A stretch of 64,000 bases of DNA from Hyperoplus lanceolatus (taxonomy: Eukaryota > Chordata > Actinopteri > Uranoscopiformes > Ammodytidae), in assembly GCA_026929865.2 (NCBI GenBank), contig CM049405.1:20059001-20123000 (forward strand). The letters are read 5' to 3'. The notes beneath the pieces were generated by a model, which was not told the DNA's origin, made no database searches, and saw only the letters and a program-made list of their open reading frames with translations. The translations under genes were made by a program, and so were the position numbers. Below, piece by piece: positions 20,728 through 32,699 of this stretch. Within the stretch, counting starts at the first letter, position 1; every line of letters begins with the position of its first letter.

Positions 20728-21941
20728 TGTCATGACTCACGGCATGGCAGCCTCTCCTTCTCTCCTGTTTGTTGTCTGTTTCCCCTTGTCTGTCGCTTCC
20801 TCCTGTTTCTCCCCCTGTGTTTGCATGTGGACGTGGCTACTATCCTTAGCAGGCAGCTCCAGGTGAAGCTTGTTGACTAATCAGACCCTCTCTACTGCCT
20901 CTTTTCCACCGAGTAGAGCGGGTCGGGTCGGAGCGGCTCAGAGCGGGACAGCTCACTTTTAAGAATCTCTGTGGTGTTTCCACCACCGACCCTACCCTTA
21001 CTGATAGGGCGGGGTTTAGGCTGGACTGCGATAGCCGCCGCCAAAATATGGGTCAAACTATCGGGCTGTGGAACAACAGTGGTCAAGCCAGCGGTCTCTC
21101 GTTTTTGCTTGGTCAAACCAGCCGCTTTTTTATTTATTCCCCCCGTGTTGTTGTGAGCACAGAGACGGCTCGGTACAACTGATAGAGACAGTGAGCGAAC
21201 AGCGCTGGCTGCGGCAGCTACGTGACATCGTAGCAGTGAGTCACAGGGTTGTCAACTGATTAATTTAATGACGAGGAAAAACACCACACAATAAACAGTG
21301 CTGTGACCACATTTTCGCCAAAACACAAGACTCTCTTTACTCTTGCCGAGGTGACTACACACGGAGGAAATGATTCTTTTGACCAATAAACGGACGGCAT
21401 GTGTAGCTCTGCCTTTTCGGCACCCTTTTAGGCGACTGGTACCCCAACGGAGGAGTACCGAAATTAGGAGCGGTTTAAAGCGGTTAGGTGCGCTTAAACC
21501 GTACCCTACCCAACTTTTGGCAAATGAAAAGCCAAACTACCCGGACCGAACCGCTCTGATCCAACCCGCTCTACTCGGTGGAAACGAGGCATACAAGAGC
21601 CTCTGGACTCCAGTCATTCGGCGCCGGATTGTACTACCTACCAGAGCGGTATTTTACCCGAGATCAAGTTTCTTTTGTTTATTGTTTTTCCACGTCTCCA
21701 GTCTGAGCTAGTAGCTAACTCTGCTCTCGTTTCCTTCCTTGCTAGTTTGCCTCCGCTGTTCACCTTTCCTGCTTGCCTGCAGTTTCCGGATTCTTACCTA
21801 CCCATGCTCTCTACGCCACCCGGCCGTCCACTATCCCTGCCAGTGTGTCGCTGTACCCAGCCAATAATAAATATTGTTAAAAAACTGACTTACCTGAGTC
21901 GGCATTGTGCTTTTGGGTCCAATCCCCGAGCTATCATAAGA
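20728..21941 (+). mobile_element. Solo LTR, copy 1, split by a DNA transposon
   Basis: It begins TGTCATGACT and ends CTATCATAAGA. Its two parts (20728-20895 and 21592-21941) align with the LTR at 24481-25599, including the CTGGACTCCAGTCATTC block, the AATAAA-containing 3' part and CTTTTGGGTCC near the end. Flanking 5-bp duplications are ATTTG and ATGTG (one mismatch). The TG...CA-type ends, 5-bp duplication, polyadenylation signal and about 515 bp net length fit a Gypsy-like LTR left after internal recombination. No gag or pol sequence adjoins it. Confidence 0.8.
20896..21591. mobile_element. TIR element inserted in solo LTR copy 1
   Basis: The ends are inverted copies of each other: TGCCTCTTTTCCACCGAGTA on the left, and TGCCTCGTTTCCACCGAGTA read inward from the right, continuing as AGAGCGGGT. 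The element is 696 bp and flanked by TAC at 20893-20895 and 21592-21594. Removing it and one TAC restores continuity with LTR copy 2, which has TAT at this point. The 3-bp duplication would suit a PIF/Harbinger-like MITE, but the superfamily is uncertain. There is no transposase. Confidence 0.8.
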
Positions 21942-22645
21942 ATGTGCATGCCATTATCATTAAATGTTCACATTCTTAATAAGATGTATCCATCATAGTT
22001 GCTCTCTTCAGAGAACTTGGGGGATCCTGTGCTGCTGTGCTTTGGATCCAAAGTTAAGTTAATCGCGTTTCACCATCTGTTTGGTGATTACTTTGTCAGC
22101 TGGGGACCTTCCCTCACTTCTGTTGAAACCAAACAAACCAAGAGATGGTTTTAGTGTCACACAAAGCAAAACCCTTCACATCTGCTCTCAAAATTAAGTA
22201 GGGCTGCACTGCAGGATTCATCAGGGCTTATTTCAGATTTACTGTATATTTTTGAATAGTTTTGCACACCTTCTGATATTGAGCTTTTGCAAATAATGTG
22301 TCGTATCTGTAGAAAAGACAGTGGAGTATGAAAGTATAAAGTATAAAGACCTTGCTAGTTTCATTGTGTAGATATTACACAGTGTTTGATTTGAGCCTGG
22401 GATTTGAAACATTTAGATAATTTAAAATGCCATCTGCTATGTGTGTAACACATGGTATTTGGACATATGGTCTGTAGATCTTGCCTGCAACTCTCTCTCA
22501 TATGCTACCCATAGTTTTACATATTTCTCAACCATGTGATGAGGACCTAACATGAGGTCTATATTTATATACTTCAATTCCATGACTGATATTATTGATG
22601 CACACGTTCAATAATAAGGAAATACCAAACTGTGAATTCACTTAA

Positions 22646-23253
22646 AGAGGACCTATGATGCTTTTTGACTTTTATGACCTATAAACGTTGTTATGATGAT
22701 TCATAACAACGTCATGCTTAACCATACTAAATTATCAAATAATGACTTACATGCATTTCGACATATTCCCTGCTGACCGTCTGGGGTGTCTGTGCAGAGC
22801 ACTAAACACTATTCTAGCCAGTCGAGAAGTCACGTCTTCAAAGCGGTCTACCCTTTCATAATTTGTGACGTCGCATAAAACTTTGTGACGTCTCCACGCG
22901 GATGTTTCCATGTATGGTAATGCTGTCACTTCCCTGTTCACGTCTGCCTCGCGCCCTTATAGGTCCATGCTCGCGCTTCCCGCCACTGAAAGTGTTCCGG
23001 AAGGAAGGTAACCAATCACAACGGAGTGGGGTTTGCAGGAGGGGGGGGAGGGGAGCGGAGATGGCCGAAGCACAGGCGGAGGGAGCCGAAGCACACACAC
23101 TGAAGTGTTGACAGGATGTGCTGGATCGCCAAAATAAGAGAAAGAGCTTCCCGAAAATCTACATAGTTTTTTGTGATGTGATTCGTGTCAGGTTGCTCTA
23201 TAGCAGTGTAAAACAAGAAATTAAGACCAGAAAAGTAGCATAATAGGTCCTCT
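22646..23253. mobile_element. Non-autonomous TIR element (MITE)
   Basis: The left end reads AGAGGACCTATGATGC and the inverted right end AGAGGACCTATTATGC. Both are bordered by TTAA (22642-22645 and 23254-23257). The element is about 608 bp with a GC-rich middle and no transposase. An inner hairpin with 12-bp perfect arms lies at 22685-22712. The TTAA may be target duplication or part of the ends, so I do not assign it to piggyBac. Confidence 0.8.
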
Positions 23254-24480
23254 TTAACAATTGAAAACTCTCTATTTGCTAGGACAATGAGAATTTAGGG
23301 GGGAAACTGTTAAAGGCATTATTATGGAGTAAGCACCCTCTGGGATATTCTGAAGTTTTTGTGAAAATGTAACAAGCCGCCACAGCCTTTGGGTGGGAAA
23401 TATCCCCCCTGTGTTTCATTATGTATAACTTCTTTTGTCGCACACTACTGTGTATATCTGAACGTTTTGGGTAAAACAAAACTTTAGAGCGAGAGAAACC
23501 GACTTACAGAACTTCAGAACTTTAAATCCGGACCATGTCTCGTCTCGCCAAAACTCCCTCAGAAAACTGGTAATGCATGAGGCTAGAAGTCCATGACATC
23601 GTTTCCCACAGGGTGTTCACAAGCAGCACCGCCACAGTTCCAGCTGCTCGCTCTCTGAATCTTGTCTTCTATTTTGCAGGGACACAGTTAGTTAGAAATA
23701 GTAATCATCCCGTTGAGGGTTGGACCAAAATACCACATCAGGTCAGAGTGTGGTGCAGACTTTCTCTGACAGTGACTGTGACTGATAAGTGATAACAATG
23801 TTCCCAGCCACAGACTCACCAACTCCCTTCAATGTGAGACAAACAACATCAAGGGTGTTCTCGAAGGACTGTGATACTGACTTTCAGAGCATTGACCACA
23901 CAGTACAATCAGACCATCTTCAAACTCCACCAGATACACTCTGAGGCTGTTATGACTGGAGTTTCGATACTATACCGTCCTCTTGACCTCATTACTAACA
24001 TAATTTTCACTGAAGTAATTTGGACTCCAGCTTTCTTTTTAGTGAAATAGTCCATAAAAAAAGAATAGGCTTATAAACTTTGACAGCGTGGTGCCTATTG
24101 GGCCCCTTTTACCACTGCGAATATGTGAACACGGAAATGGGTACTGCAAGATCATGTTACATCCAGATAAGTGTGGGACTATTCTATCAATGAAGCATTT
24201 ATTTGAACAGAAAATGTGTGTCAAACATGCTAGCCAATTTGTAATCAAAATTGCAAGCAACACATTTGACATTGAAGAAAAGCACTGGGTGGCAGTGCTC
24301 TCACTTTTCTTGCTAACCTAAACACAGGGTCTGGTATGTTAAAGTTTTTTAGGTAAGAGTAAGATACATTTTAATTTAGAGTCGCGTTTCTGGCCAGCTC
24401 GCAAATGAAAGTCCAATATTCTGTCTCTTTTAGCTCTGATTATGGTTTGCAGCAACTCCTGAGAAAAAAATAACTATCGG

Positions 24481-25599
24481 TGTCATGACTTACGGCTCGG
24501 CAGTCACTCCTCCTTCTCTTCTGTGTGTTTTCCCTCGTCTGTCTCTCCTTTTTTTGGTTGTTCCATGTGTCGGCCTCCCTGTTGGCATGTGGGCGTGGTG
24601 GCACTCCAGGTGTGGATTGTTGGGCTAATCAGGGCTCTCTATTTAAACCTGTGGACTCCAGTCATTCAGCGCCAGAGTATACTACGTATCAGAGCGGTAT
24701 GATTCCCGAGCTTAAGCTCTTCGTTTATTGTTTTCTTTCATGTCTCAAGTTGGAGTTGATTTTAACCCATTGATGACTATGGCAATCTAGGATGCATGTC
24801 CTTAATGCCTGAGGGTTTTCTGAAAAAATAGTACGAATTGTCAAGTCTACCAAAACCTTAATATCTAAGCCTGTGTAGCACATAGAAACATGAAATAAAA
24901 TACATTTAAAAGTTAAGGTTCACAAGTTTTATTTAAACATGCTCCCTTAGCGCTTATACACCAACAAATTTTTCTAAAAATCGTCAAAATTAGATGGGGG
25001 AGAAAAAAAAGAATAAATAATATAAAATATTTAGTGTGATTTTCGTCAGTAGCCTATAGTGGACCTTGATTCTGCGCACCAAACGCCACTAACTGTTCTG
25101 TAATACACTATCGCTGACACAGCCGGCTTATTTTTTTTTAATTATTTTGTTTTATTTTTAATTTTTAATTTTTTTGATTGATGTGATTTTCGCCAAACCA
25201 CACAACTTTTGGGTGATCACGTGGTCTTAAAAAATCAACAAAACCCACCTCATGTGTATTTGAACCAATGACAGTGCATTCTAAGCTGCGCATGCCATGA
25301 AAATTAGATAAAGTAACAATGCTGCACGATGCAGCATCAGGCAGGAGAGGCAATGTGGCGTCGCGCAGCAGCCGTCATCAATGGGTTAACTCTGCTCCTT
25401 TTTCCCTTCCGTGCCAGTTGCCTCCGCTGTTCACCTGTCCTGCTCGCCTGCCTGAGGTTTCCCGGATTACCCACCTGCCTATGCTCGCGGCGTCGCCCTG
25501 CTATCCAGTGTCCTGCCAGCCTGAAAATAAACTTTGTTCTGAAACTGACTACCTGGGTATCTGTTCTGCTTTTGGGTCCTACCTCGAGCTATCATAACA
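24481..25599 (+). mobile_element. Solo LTR, copy 2, split by a piggyBac-like MITE
   Basis: It starts TGTCATGACT and ends CTATCATAACA, with an exact 5-bp target duplication ATCGG at 24476-24480 and 25600-25604. A TATTTAAA box near 24650 and an AATAAA near 25525 fit U3 and R. Without the insertion at 24766-25385 it is about 495 bp, close to copy 1. Its own exact duplication shows that it inserted independently of copy 1 and that the two are not the ends of one retrotransposon. Confidence 0.87.
24766..25385. mobile_element. piggyBac-like MITE with TTAA duplication
   Basis: The 12-bp perfect terminal repeats CCCATTGATGAC and GTCATCAATGGG are bordered by TTAA at 24762-24765 and 25386-25389. The other LTR copy lacks this 620-bp segment and reads straight through (CTAACTCTGCTC), proving insertion. 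TTAA duplication and CCC-starting ends are the piggyBac signature. The interior is AT-rich with no transposase, so it would have needed an enzyme from elsewhere. Confidence 0.88.
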
Positions 25600-26397
25600 A
25601 TCGGGCTCTTTTACCAGCTTCTTGATCATGGTGTCTGCTTCTCCTGTGCAGGAAGTGTGCAGTTCATTGCTTGTTCTTTTTCACAGAAAACAGATGCCAA
25701 TCCAAGATATTATTTTAAAATAAAATGATACAACTAAAAAAAAATAAAAAGTTTATAGCTAAATCCATCGGAAAGTTTGGATCAAACACAAGTTTTGCTG
25801 TGACTGAGCACTGAAACACTTCGTAATGTATGATGAGTGGCAGCTGGAATATGGAATATGACTTAATTTGCCTGGAATATTCTGCACAGTGGCTTTCTAA
25901 TGAGCTCTGCAGAGTGTTGGAGCTAACAACAAGTCACTACAGCTATTGCTCATGCTCGCTGCTGCAACACACGGCGTGTTTGGCCAATTAGAGAAAGTCT
26001 TTTTTGTAGAAAAGAGAACCATTCTGTTTTTTTTTCTTTTTCTTCTACTGCCTCTGCGGGAAAAAACAAGACAAATAAAAGAGCATGCACACGCACACAA
26101 ATGAAATGCGTGCTAATTTTAAAACCCTATAATCTTTCCATGTGTCTGCACGTACACTGGTTTGAGACTGTTAAAAGTGTAATTGCAAGACTGTTCCAGT
26201 GATAAAAAAAATCGTATGTGCACCTTCCCTCCTCTCCGCATCGTCCTGCCATCACTAAATATCATCTGACGTTTGGGCCTCTCATTTGACATTTAGACTA
26301 ACTGCAGGCCAGAGGGTGTATACGTGATTCTGCTTTTGTGTACTGAAGGGCTGATAGCATCTGATAAAAAGGAGCATGATCCTATTAACCCTGCACA

Positions 26398-29373
<2,976 letters not shown>

Positions 29374-29501
29374 GTTAAAAGCAGTGGCGTGGCGTGGGGA
29401 TTTTTTTTGAGGAAGCCAAGTGAGACAACACCTTTAATCTACATGTTTATTGGAAGGTGGGGGACAGAAAAGAGTAGGCTCCTATAGGGGGCGTTTTATG
29501 G

Positions 29502-29605
29502 GCTATTTTAAGTTTCACGTTCACGTGAGACACCACTCACACAATCAGTTATGTGCTTGACATACACACATACTTTCTATACATCCTTTTCGTTTAAGAA
29601 CTAGG
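29502..29605 (+). repeat. 104-bp direct repeat, unit 1
   Basis: Near-identical to 29846-29949 (about two differences, at the GTGAGACACC block). It lies inside the hAT element, and the close identity indicates a recent duplication. Confidence 0.9.
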
Positions 29606-29770
29606 TCACTTTACCAGGACTTGCACACGCCTGTAATCTGTCCGACACCGCTCGTTCGCTCTCTCTCTCACTCACTCACTCACCCTCTCACTCACACACC
29701 TTCTAATTGTTTTATTAAATTATACATTGTATTATAAATGCACCCCCCACCCCGACCGGAATGCACAACT

Positions 29771-29834
29771 AGCCACTTAATGCCCATTCATTCACAATAG
29801 GCTATAATTGTGAATGAATGGGCATTAAGTGGCT
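29771..29834. repeat. Perfect hairpin, 28-bp arms, 8-nt loop
   Basis: The arm at 29771-29798 (starting AGCCACTTAATGCCC) is exactly complementary to 29807-29834, with loop AGGCTATA. It lies between the two 104-bp direct repeats in the hAT element. Confidence 0.93.
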
Positions 29835-29845
29835 ATTTTTTATAA

Positions 29846-29949
29846 GCTATTTTAAGTTTCACGTTCACATGAGACACGACTCACACAATCAGTTATGTGC
29901 TTGACATACACACATACTTTCTATACATCCTTTTCGTTTAAGAACTAGG
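29846..29949 (+). repeat. 104-bp direct repeat, unit 2
   Basis: Second copy of the 29502-29605 unit, starting GCTATTTTAAG and ending CTAGG. Confidence 0.9.
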
Positions 29950-30206
29950 CCAAATGTTCATTATACAACACCACTTAAGACAACCCAGAACAACTTCAGT
30001 GGATACCAATGCAACTTACAGTTTTTGCCAATTGCTTACACACATGTTGCAGACTTTGGCCCACTGTGTCAAAACTTAACACACAGGCCGAATAGGACAA
30101 AGCACATGGAGATAAACTTCTAACTTATACGGCAAAATGAAACTCTTGAAACAAAACCTAACAATCCCATTTCAAAACAGTTTTTAGCATCAAGGCACTA
30201 CACACA

Positions 30207-30580
30207 TAGCCTGGCTCCGCCCGCCCGCCTACTTCCAGCCAAATTTTATTTTCCCTTCAGTAGTCAGTCTGGGTGTACAGCCCATTTCCCAGTTTTGCCG
30301 GAGATTCGACAGCCGGTCCAATCAGCGAACAGAGCGAGTGGCTGAGAACGATGACGTCGAAGTCGCGCTCCAGTTTCAGTTGCCAGAAGCCGGCTCATGA
30401 CACACGTGACGACCAAACGTTATGCGATTGGTTGGCTAATCCAGAGTGGCACTGGGCAGATCCAATAGTTTTAAACTTTAGCAGACACCCGCCTCCATGG
30501 GTGAACGTTTGCCAATTACAGCACTGCCAGACCCTCTGTACAAATGAAATGAAGTACGATGGTCTGGTAGCACCAGGCTA
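30207..30580 (+). mobile_element. Family A MITE, copy 1 (9-bp duplication)
   Basis: It begins TAGCCTGGCTCC and ends GGTAGCACCAGGCTA, inverted ends sharing TAGCCTGG. An exact 9-bp duplication CTACACACA lies at 30198-30206 and 30581-30589. It aligns with the outer parts of 53870-56690 in reverse orientation (shared GGTCCAATCAGCGAACAGAG, CAGAGTGGCACTGGGCAGAT). Nine-bp duplications are typical of Mutator-like elements. There is no coding sequence. Confidence 0.88.
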
Positions 30581-30945
30581 CTACACACATGCACTTTTGA
30601 CTCTTTCCTAGCAGCAACAACACACAGATGGGCTTTATGCAAAACACAGCTGTATTCAGTACTTTGGATGGTTTTTGACTTTACAAGTTTAATAGAGATT
30701 TTTTTTGTGAAAGATTGATTCACTACAGTTCATCTAGACACATGAAAATAAAAATAAAAAAGCTTCTGAAAAAAAATGTATTTTGCAATGTCATTGTTTT
30801 GGCCAACAAAAAAAAAGAATAGGTATTGCAGTTCAAGAAGCAATTCAGTTTGTCAATATAAACTCTGAAATAATTACAGTAAAATAAAATAAAAACAATG
30901 TTGTTAGGAATGGAGGGGTGGGAGGGGGGGTGGAATATGAATCTT

Positions 30946-31230
30946 TTGGATACGGCGTCCCGTCTGCGTCTGGCCACATTGCCTCATCGACATCGCATGC
31001 AATGTCATCCTTTGAGAACCAAGAGCGAAAATATTCCTGATATCCAGTATAAATGTCCTAATTATGGAGCTACTGTGTAGTTGGGCTGGACTCTCTGCCC
31101 AGGCTCCTATATTGTTAGGCCATGATCTATAACATGGTCCACTATAGTGTCCCTGTTGTATGTGTCTCCGTCTGTTGTCTCCTTTGTCATCGTCCTCCTA
31201 CCGCTCTCTCTTGTCCTATTCCCCTGACTC
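30946..31230 (-). pseudogene. IS630-like transposase remnant in D1, core deleted
   Basis: On the minus strand the frame reads TIVDHVIDHGLTI, then a stop, then EPGQRVQPNYTVAP. This matches the amino-terminal helix-turn-helix of ISRm11-like Tc1/mariner transposases (IVDHVINHGLT-x-REAGQRVQPN). Within about 100 nt it continues as YQEYFRSWFSKDDIACDVDE-x-MWPD, which is the carboxyl end of the same family (IACDVDE-x-LWPD). The whole DDE catalytic core, about 180 residues, is missing. An internally deleted, inactive copy. Confidence 0.8.
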
Positions 31231-31741
31231 TTACTGTCTCACAAAGAAGCTGAGCTCACCTGAGGTCTATTTGTAATGCTAAGGCTCACATTGATTGGTA
31301 TTCAATTAGCTTTATTTTTTTATTTTTGATGTGTGTGAGTCTGTGTGCTTTTCCAATTTTAGTTGTGTTTTGTATTTTAAATAGATGTGTTTTCACAAGG
31401 ATTGCAGGAGATTTCCTTTTTGAACAATGTGTCTTGTGTAAAAAACAGTGTGTAGTGTTTTGCAAGAAGTGTGTCTCAGAAGTGTGTGCAGAATTTCAAA
31501 CACAGTGCAAAGCCTATTTTGTGTTTGTGGGGTTGGTGCTTGTGTTTAGGGCATGGTCACAAAAGTTAGAGGTTGTGATCCTTTGAGCATAGCAATCACT
31601 ATTAGTGTTTAAGCATTAGGCAAAAACTGTAATCAAGGCACAATTAATAATAAAATAACACAAAACATAACATATAGCTAAACGGACAGTAAAGGGAACA
31701 GACAGTTAACCCGCGCCGGGAGAAGGTGTGTATTTTACTCA

Positions 31742-31855
31742 CTATTTGTAGAGGAAGGCCATTAGCTGAAGATTGCCGCTTACAGCTAGCCACTCGGTGC
31801 GGACATAGTTCTCCTCCCTGAAAGTGTGATAAACTTTCTTTCTCTCCACAGGCAT
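31742..31855 (-). CDS. Small frame in hAT, possible transposase fragment
   Basis: A 37-codon frame beginning MPVERKKVYHTFREENYVRT and ending in a stop. The charged composition and the position inside a hAT element suggest a fragment of its transposase start. I do not recognise a definite motif such as a BED finger or the RW/dimerisation block, so the call is tentative. Confidence 0.25.
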   Translation of the reverse strand: MPVERKKVYHTFREENYVRTEWLAVSGNLQLMAFLYK

Positions 31856-32448
31856 TGGCCTGCCGTCAGATTAGATTTTTAATGGCTCCTCAATTGGCAG
31901 TTTGGTAAAATATTTTTTTACTAAATACTCAAAATCTCCACCCTCCATAACTGTTCTTGCTAATATGATAACAATGCAAACATGCTAATCTCCTGCTATT
32001 GTTATTGTTGTTAAATTTCAGTGACGTTGATGATGATGCTTTGATTTGATTGGTGTGAAGCCAAGGGCCGAGTGGCTTCCCTTGGCACCCTCATGACACC
32101 CTCCTGACCAATCACAGGAGGGCAGTGTCAAGACAATAGCCTCACCTGATTGGTCAATCCTTCTTTCTTTTTTTCACCAAGGGATGCCAGCTCGGGCTGG
32201 CTTCCTCGCGGACATACAGTGTGCAGTATCGTGTTTCGCCGCGTCTTCAGAATCTAAATGTAAAGGGGCGCTGTTTCGCGCATTGTGAAATGCTCAATGA
32301 GAGGAGAAAAATGGGGAAGAAATGACAGCAACACAGCACCAAAGAATTACCGAAACTGTTAATAAAAATGTTTTTATTGGATGACAACTACAGCCTAAAA
32401 AACAGGGAAGCCTGGCTTCCCTTGGCCTCCGGGAGAAAACGTCACTGG

Positions 32449-32690
32449 TTAAAAGCTATATTATGTAACATTTTCATGTAAATTAATGTCAGTTATATTC
32501 AAGCCATTGCCAAACAAGTTGAAGCAAAGATGATTAAGCCTATCAGCACCACTAAACTTTCCATGTATTTCTCAGTATCGCAGCGTTTACTGACTGGTGT
32601 CACCCCCTGGCACTGGCGCAGGAGCTCAAAATCCTGGACGTACAGCAGAAGGTACAACATCCATGGGCGATCACCGAAGGCTGATTAAGC
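32449..32690 (+). mobile_element. Family E repeat, copy 2, 3'-truncated
   Basis: It aligns with 10159-10450 from the left end (TTAAAAGCTATA) through CATTGCCAAAC, CACTGGCGCA, GGACGTACAGCA and GGCGATCACCGAAGGCT. The right end seen in copy 1 is absent. The hAT element inserted at its left edge, within GTTAAAAG. Confidence 0.65.
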
Positions 32691-32699
32691 CATGATGCA

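Larger units (their letters stand above)
30019..31629 (-). mobile_element. Tc1/mariner-type element (D1) inside the hAT
   Basis: The ends are CAGTTTTTGCCAATTGCTTA on the left and CAGTTTTTGCCTAATGCTTA read inward from the right, each bordered by TA (30017-30018 and 31630-31631). TA duplication and CAGT ends mark Tc1/mariner. The coding remnant on the minus strand matches the IS630-like group that RepeatMasker users call TcMar-ISRm11. A 374-bp element with its own 9-bp duplication sits at 30207-30580. Without it the element is about 1.23 kb, too short for a full transposase plus ends. Confidence 0.87.
29382..32447. mobile_element. hAT element with nested insertions
   Basis: The left end is CAGTGGCGT and the right end, read inward, is CAGTGACGT. 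An exact 8-bp duplication GTTAAAAG lies at 29374-29381 and 32448-32455. CAGTG ends with 8-bp duplications are diagnostic of hAT transposons. The motif GGAAGCC or its complement recurs near both ends (about 29411, 32079, 32199, 32405), as hAT subterminal binding motifs often do. The total is 3,066 bp, of which 1,613 bp is a later Tc1/mariner insertion. A 37-codon minus-strand frame at 31742-31855 (MPVERKKVYHTFREE...) may be a transposase remnant. The element landed at the edge of repeat E copy 2. Confidence 0.88.

Noticed and set aside
22642..23257. piggyBac MITE on the basis of TTAA borders
   Set aside because: The TTAA may belong to the inverted ends (TTAAAGAGG), and the termini lack the CC-start expected of piggyBac.
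20728..25604. One full retrotransposon with the two LTRs as its ends
   Set aside because: Each LTR has its own 5-bp duplication, and the 2.5 kb between them holds a MITE and no gag or pol sequence.
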